Made by a program: the position numbers and the translations under genes. Under the pieces are notes generated by a model. It did not search any database. It worked only from the letters and a program-made list of their open reading frames with translations, and was not told the origin of the DNA. This document shows, piece by piece, positions 23,239 to 64,000 of a stretch of DNA of 64,000 nt. Each line of letters starts with the position of its first letter. Within the stretch, counting starts at the first letter, position 1. Source of the stretch: Leptoclinus maculatus (lineage: Eukaryota > Chordata > Actinopteri > Perciformes > Stichaeidae); NCBI GenBank assembly GCA_032191485.1, contig JAVDOI010000003.1, positions 15,441,813 through 15,505,812 on the forward strand, written 5' to 3'.

Positions 23239-24538
23239 GTGTCTGTTGCAGTGTCGCTGCTGTTCACTGTATACGGTTCTGAGGTGTCTGTTGCAGTGTC
23301 ACTACTGTTCACTGTATACGGTTCTGAGGTGTCTGTTGCAGTGTCGCTACTGTTCACTGTATACTGTTCTGAAGTGTCTGTTGCAGTGTCACTACTGTTC
23401 ACTGTATACGGTTCTGAGGTGTCTGTTGCAGTGTCGCTACTGTTCACTGTATACTGTTCTGAAGTGTCTGTTGCAGTGTCGCTACTGTTCACTGTATACT
23501 GTTCTGAGGTGTCTGTTGCAGTGTCGCTACTGTTCACTGTATACGGTTCTGAAGTGTCTGTTGCAGTGTCACTACTGTTCACTGTATACGGTTCTGAAGT
23601 GTCTGTTGCAGTGTCACTACTGTTCACTGTATACGGTTCTGAAGTGTCTGTTGCAGTGTCACTACTGTTCACTGTATACGGTTCTGAGGTGTCTGTTGCA
23701 GTGTCACTACTGTTCACTGTATATGGTTCTGAGGTGTCTGTCGCAGTGTCACTGCTGTTCACTGTATACTGTTCTGAAGTGTCTGTTGCAGTGTCACTAC
23801 TGTTCACTGTATATGGTTCTGAGGTGTCTGTCGCAGTGTCACTGCTGTTCACTGTTCACTGTTCTGAGGTGTCTGTTGCAGTGTCGCTACTGTTCACTGT
23901 ATACGGTTCTGAAGTGTCTGTTGCAGTGTCACTACTGTTCACTGTATACTGTTCTGAGGTGTCTGTTGCAGTGTCACTACTGTTCACTGTATACTGTTCT
24001 GAGGTGTCTGTTGCAGTGTCGCTACTGTTCACTGTATACTGTTCTGAAGTGTCTGTTGCAGTGTCACTACTGTTCACTGTATACGGTTCTGAGGTGTCTG
24101 TTGCAGTGTCGCTACTGTTCACTGTATACGGTTCTGAGGTGTCTGTTGCAGTGTCGCTACTGTTCACTGTATACAGTTCTGAGGTGTCTGTCGCAGTGTC
24201 ACTACTGTTCACTGTATATGGTTCTGAAGTGTCTGTTGCAGTGTCACTACTGTTCACTGTATACTGTTCTGAAGTGTCTGTTGCAGTGTCACTGCTGTTC
24301 ACTGTATATGGTTCTGAGGTGTCTGTTGCAGTGTCGCTGCTGTTCACTGTATACGGTTCTGAGGTGTCTGTTGCAGTGTCGCTGCTGTTCACTGTATACA
24401 GTTCTGAGGTGTCTGTCGCAGTGTCAGTACTGTTCACTGTATACAGTTCTGAAGTGTCTGTTGCAGTGTCAGTACTGTTCACTGTATACTGTTCTGAAGT
24501 GTCTGTTGCAGTGTCGCTACTGTTCACTGTATATGGTA
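23239..24538 (+). repeat. 45-bp minisatellite, about 29 tandem units
   Basis: Units begin GTGTCTGTTGCAGTG and end ...GTTCTGAG. First and last unit starts (23239 and 24499) are exactly 28 x 45 nt apart, with the 29th unit incomplete. Units differ at only a few positions (G/A in CGCTAC or CACTAC, C/T and G/T/A in TATACGG, G/A at the end). Because 45 is divisible by 3 and units lack stops in some frames, frames EVSVAVSLLFTVYGS and RCLLQCHYCSLYTVL stay open for over 470 codons, as does a Ser/Thr-rich frame on the other strand. These frames begin at GTG, have no gene context, and are best read as repeat artefacts. Confidence 0.97.
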
Positions 24539-25824
24539 CGAGGTGTTTTACTGTTCAGGACAGACTTAAGACTAATAAATAACCTTGTGCACTGTGATCA
24601 GTGCATGATTGATGATGATTTGTCACTTAACCAGTCAGTCAATAGAAACACAGAAAATGTATAGACAAAATGAGTCACCACAAATTTTGATTATCAATGA
24701 ATCATTTTTATTTGTGAAACAGAAAATGCCAAACAAGCTTCTCATCTGCGAGGACTTTTTATTTCCTCTGTTTTATATTGCTGTAAGTTGAGTATCGGGT
24801 AGGAAAACGTGATGTGATGGTCATTTTTTTTAATTTTCAACTTTTATAGACCAAATGATTAACCAATAAATTGAAAAAATATTCAATACATGAATTGTAA
24901 AAAAAATATTAATTACAGCACCGACTGTAAGTGTGATTTAAATTATGAGTGTTATTTAACTATACCTATATCCAACACCAGGCAAACCAACTGAGGAGAA
25001 AAACAGAAACACCTGTTGTGTAACATCGTCACTTAATTAAGGCCAGTGGCATCTGTGTGAAAATTGGTAACCAAAATGTGACCATTTATAGTTACTGAAC
25101 TATAGTTAATTAAGATAATTCACTCTAAAGAAGCAGATACAACATGTTGACAATTAGTTAGCGATGTGAACCCCTGCTTCAACCCACTGTGGTCCAAAAA
25201 AGAATCCTCAATAGATTTTATGAAGTGAAGTGAAAAAGGTCACAGTGAGGCCATCTTTAATCAGAAATGATCCTGTTTACCCCCCGGAGAGTGACTGAGA
25301 GGGCACTGAGTGACGCAGGTGAGAGACAGGCTTCCACCCAGCCCCCGGACCGCCTCTCTCTTATCTGCTTATGGAGTGGAGGAGGAAGGAGTGACAAAGG
25401 CCAGGGCTTTGGGTGTGATAAGGAAGGGCCTAATGTCCTGCCTTGGTCCTGGCTCTCACCCTGACTGTCCGTTGCAAGAGGCCATCCAGGGGCCAGGAGC
25501 TGACCACAACCAGGAAAGCCTCCAAGACAGTGTTTTTTTTCACACAGGTATGAATCTGACCCTGTGCTGTCAGATATACAGAAAGGTGGGATGTGTTTAC
25601 ATGTGGTAGCTTTGGGACAGTTAAAGAGAGGAAGGGAGAGACAGACAGAGACAGAGGGTCAGGTGGAGTTCAGGGCAGACTCTCTGCCAGTCGTCTCACT
25701 CTGCAGGAAAGCCAAATTGCTTCCGGATCTAGGTGTACACCCCCTGTTCCTATCCTTCCCACCTCCTTATTTCCCTCTCTCTTTCCTTCCATCCCAAGTT
25801 TTTTGCTTTTGTCACTCTTTGTCT
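24539..25824. other. Intergenic DNA 3' of cdin1
   Basis: AT-rich sequence becoming more GC-rich near 25270-25800. It may include the cdin1 3' UTR on the - strand. No further gene is seen. Confidence 0.55.
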
Positions 25825-63465
<37,641 letters not shown>

Positions 63466-64000
63466 CTTTACATAGATTGAACAAAAAAAAGAGAGAATTT
63501 GCCTCAATAAAAAAAAAAAAAACTGGCTATCTGGGGAGTTAGCTACTTCAAAACATAAGTATAATGGAAATGTTATTCCTCTCTGGAGAATTACTCCATT
63601 TACAAAGCTTCAGACTAAATCCCACATATCTAGTTGGAAGTGCAAACATATTTCAAAGAGCCGAAGAATTACGGCACCGAAATTACACGGCCAGCCTACC
63701 TTTTGGCTGATGTCACATAGATAATAATGATTGTAATGGCTCTAAATGATATTATTGCGTTTCCAAACCTTGACCTAACTTTCGACAATCCCTGTGAAAA
63801 TTGCTCATTGAAAGCGTTGCTCTGCAATAACCTTTCCCACAGGAACAAGAGTTCGCCAATTACACAGCCAAAGCTACCCAGCCGAATTGCCTTCGCCTCT
63901 GTCAAACCGACAAGCGTAGTCTCTCATCTCGTATGAAAAAAAAGCAGCACACACTATGCCCGAGCAAAAAAGACAATGGAGCGCTTTAATCATAGGATGA
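63466..64000 (-). other. cdin1 intron, partial
   Basis: Intronic sequence running off the right edge, with A-rich runs near 63480-63525. No exon is seen. Confidence 0.75.

Noticed and set aside
23239..24538. CRISPR-like regular repeat spacing
   Set aside because: The units are directly adjacent with no unique spacers, and the DNA is vertebrate. It is a minisatellite.
23158..24664. Two overlapping forward open frames over 470 codons and two reverse frames over 220 codons
   Set aside because: They are produced by the 45-bp tandem array, whose length is divisible by three. The forward frames begin at GTG and have no splice, promoter or homology support.

Overview
The window is vertebrate, almost certainly teleost fish, nuclear DNA. 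It shows split genes with GT-AG introns, long AT-rich non-coding stretches, very many CA/TG, GA and poly-G/poly-C simple repeats, and remnants of fish-type DNA transposons and an L2-type LINE. There is no bacterial, phage or viral gene content, and most longer open frames are chance or repeat-driven.

Two protein-coding genes are present, tail to tail. On the + strand, 1757-~9385 holds the 3' half of meis2 (TALE homeobox factor): the last homeodomain exon (1757-1815), an exon with two tandem acceptors 21 nt apart (3594/3615-3704), a skippable short-tail exon with its own stop (4195-4293), and the terminal exon encoding the long Met/His/Pro-rich tail (7551-7864) followed by about 1.5 kb of 3' UTR. 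On the - strand, seven exons of cdin1 (the C15orf41 homologue, a predicted PD-(D/E)XK nuclease-fold protein linked to congenital dyserythropoietic anaemia in humans) lie between 63465 and 25825. Together they encode the C-terminal 198 residues; the 5' exons lie beyond the right edge.

Region by region: 1-7550 meis2 introns and exons; 7551-9385 terminal exon and 3' UTR; 9386-25824 convergent intergenic space, including a 45-bp minisatellite of about 29 units (23239-24538) beside a decayed transposase-like segment; 25825-25978 last cdin1 exon; 25979-51832 a 25.9-kb cdin1 intron with microsatellites, a BED-finger hAT remnant (about 36.5-37.55 kb), MITE-like pieces and several enhancer-like blocks; 51833-55928 five closely spaced cdin1 exons; 55929-63392 another long intron; 63393-63465 the most upstream visible cdin1 exon; then intron to the end.

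MEIS2 and CDIN1 are also neighbours in other vertebrates. The likely reading is a genomic regulatory block: a developmental regulator whose distal enhancers sit in gene-free DNA and in the introns of an unrelated bystander gene. Regulatory blocks named here rest on motif content and texture only and need alignment to confirm. I found no novel multi-gene system. The most interesting local signals are the meis2 3' splice choices (one acceptor uses a CT microsatellite as its pyrimidine tract), an inverted pair of MEIS consensus sites around two AATTAG cores at 35386-35431, a perfect 16-bp TAATTA palindrome at 37871-37886, an 11-bp inverted repeat at 50490-50568, and the minisatellite that stays open in three frames.
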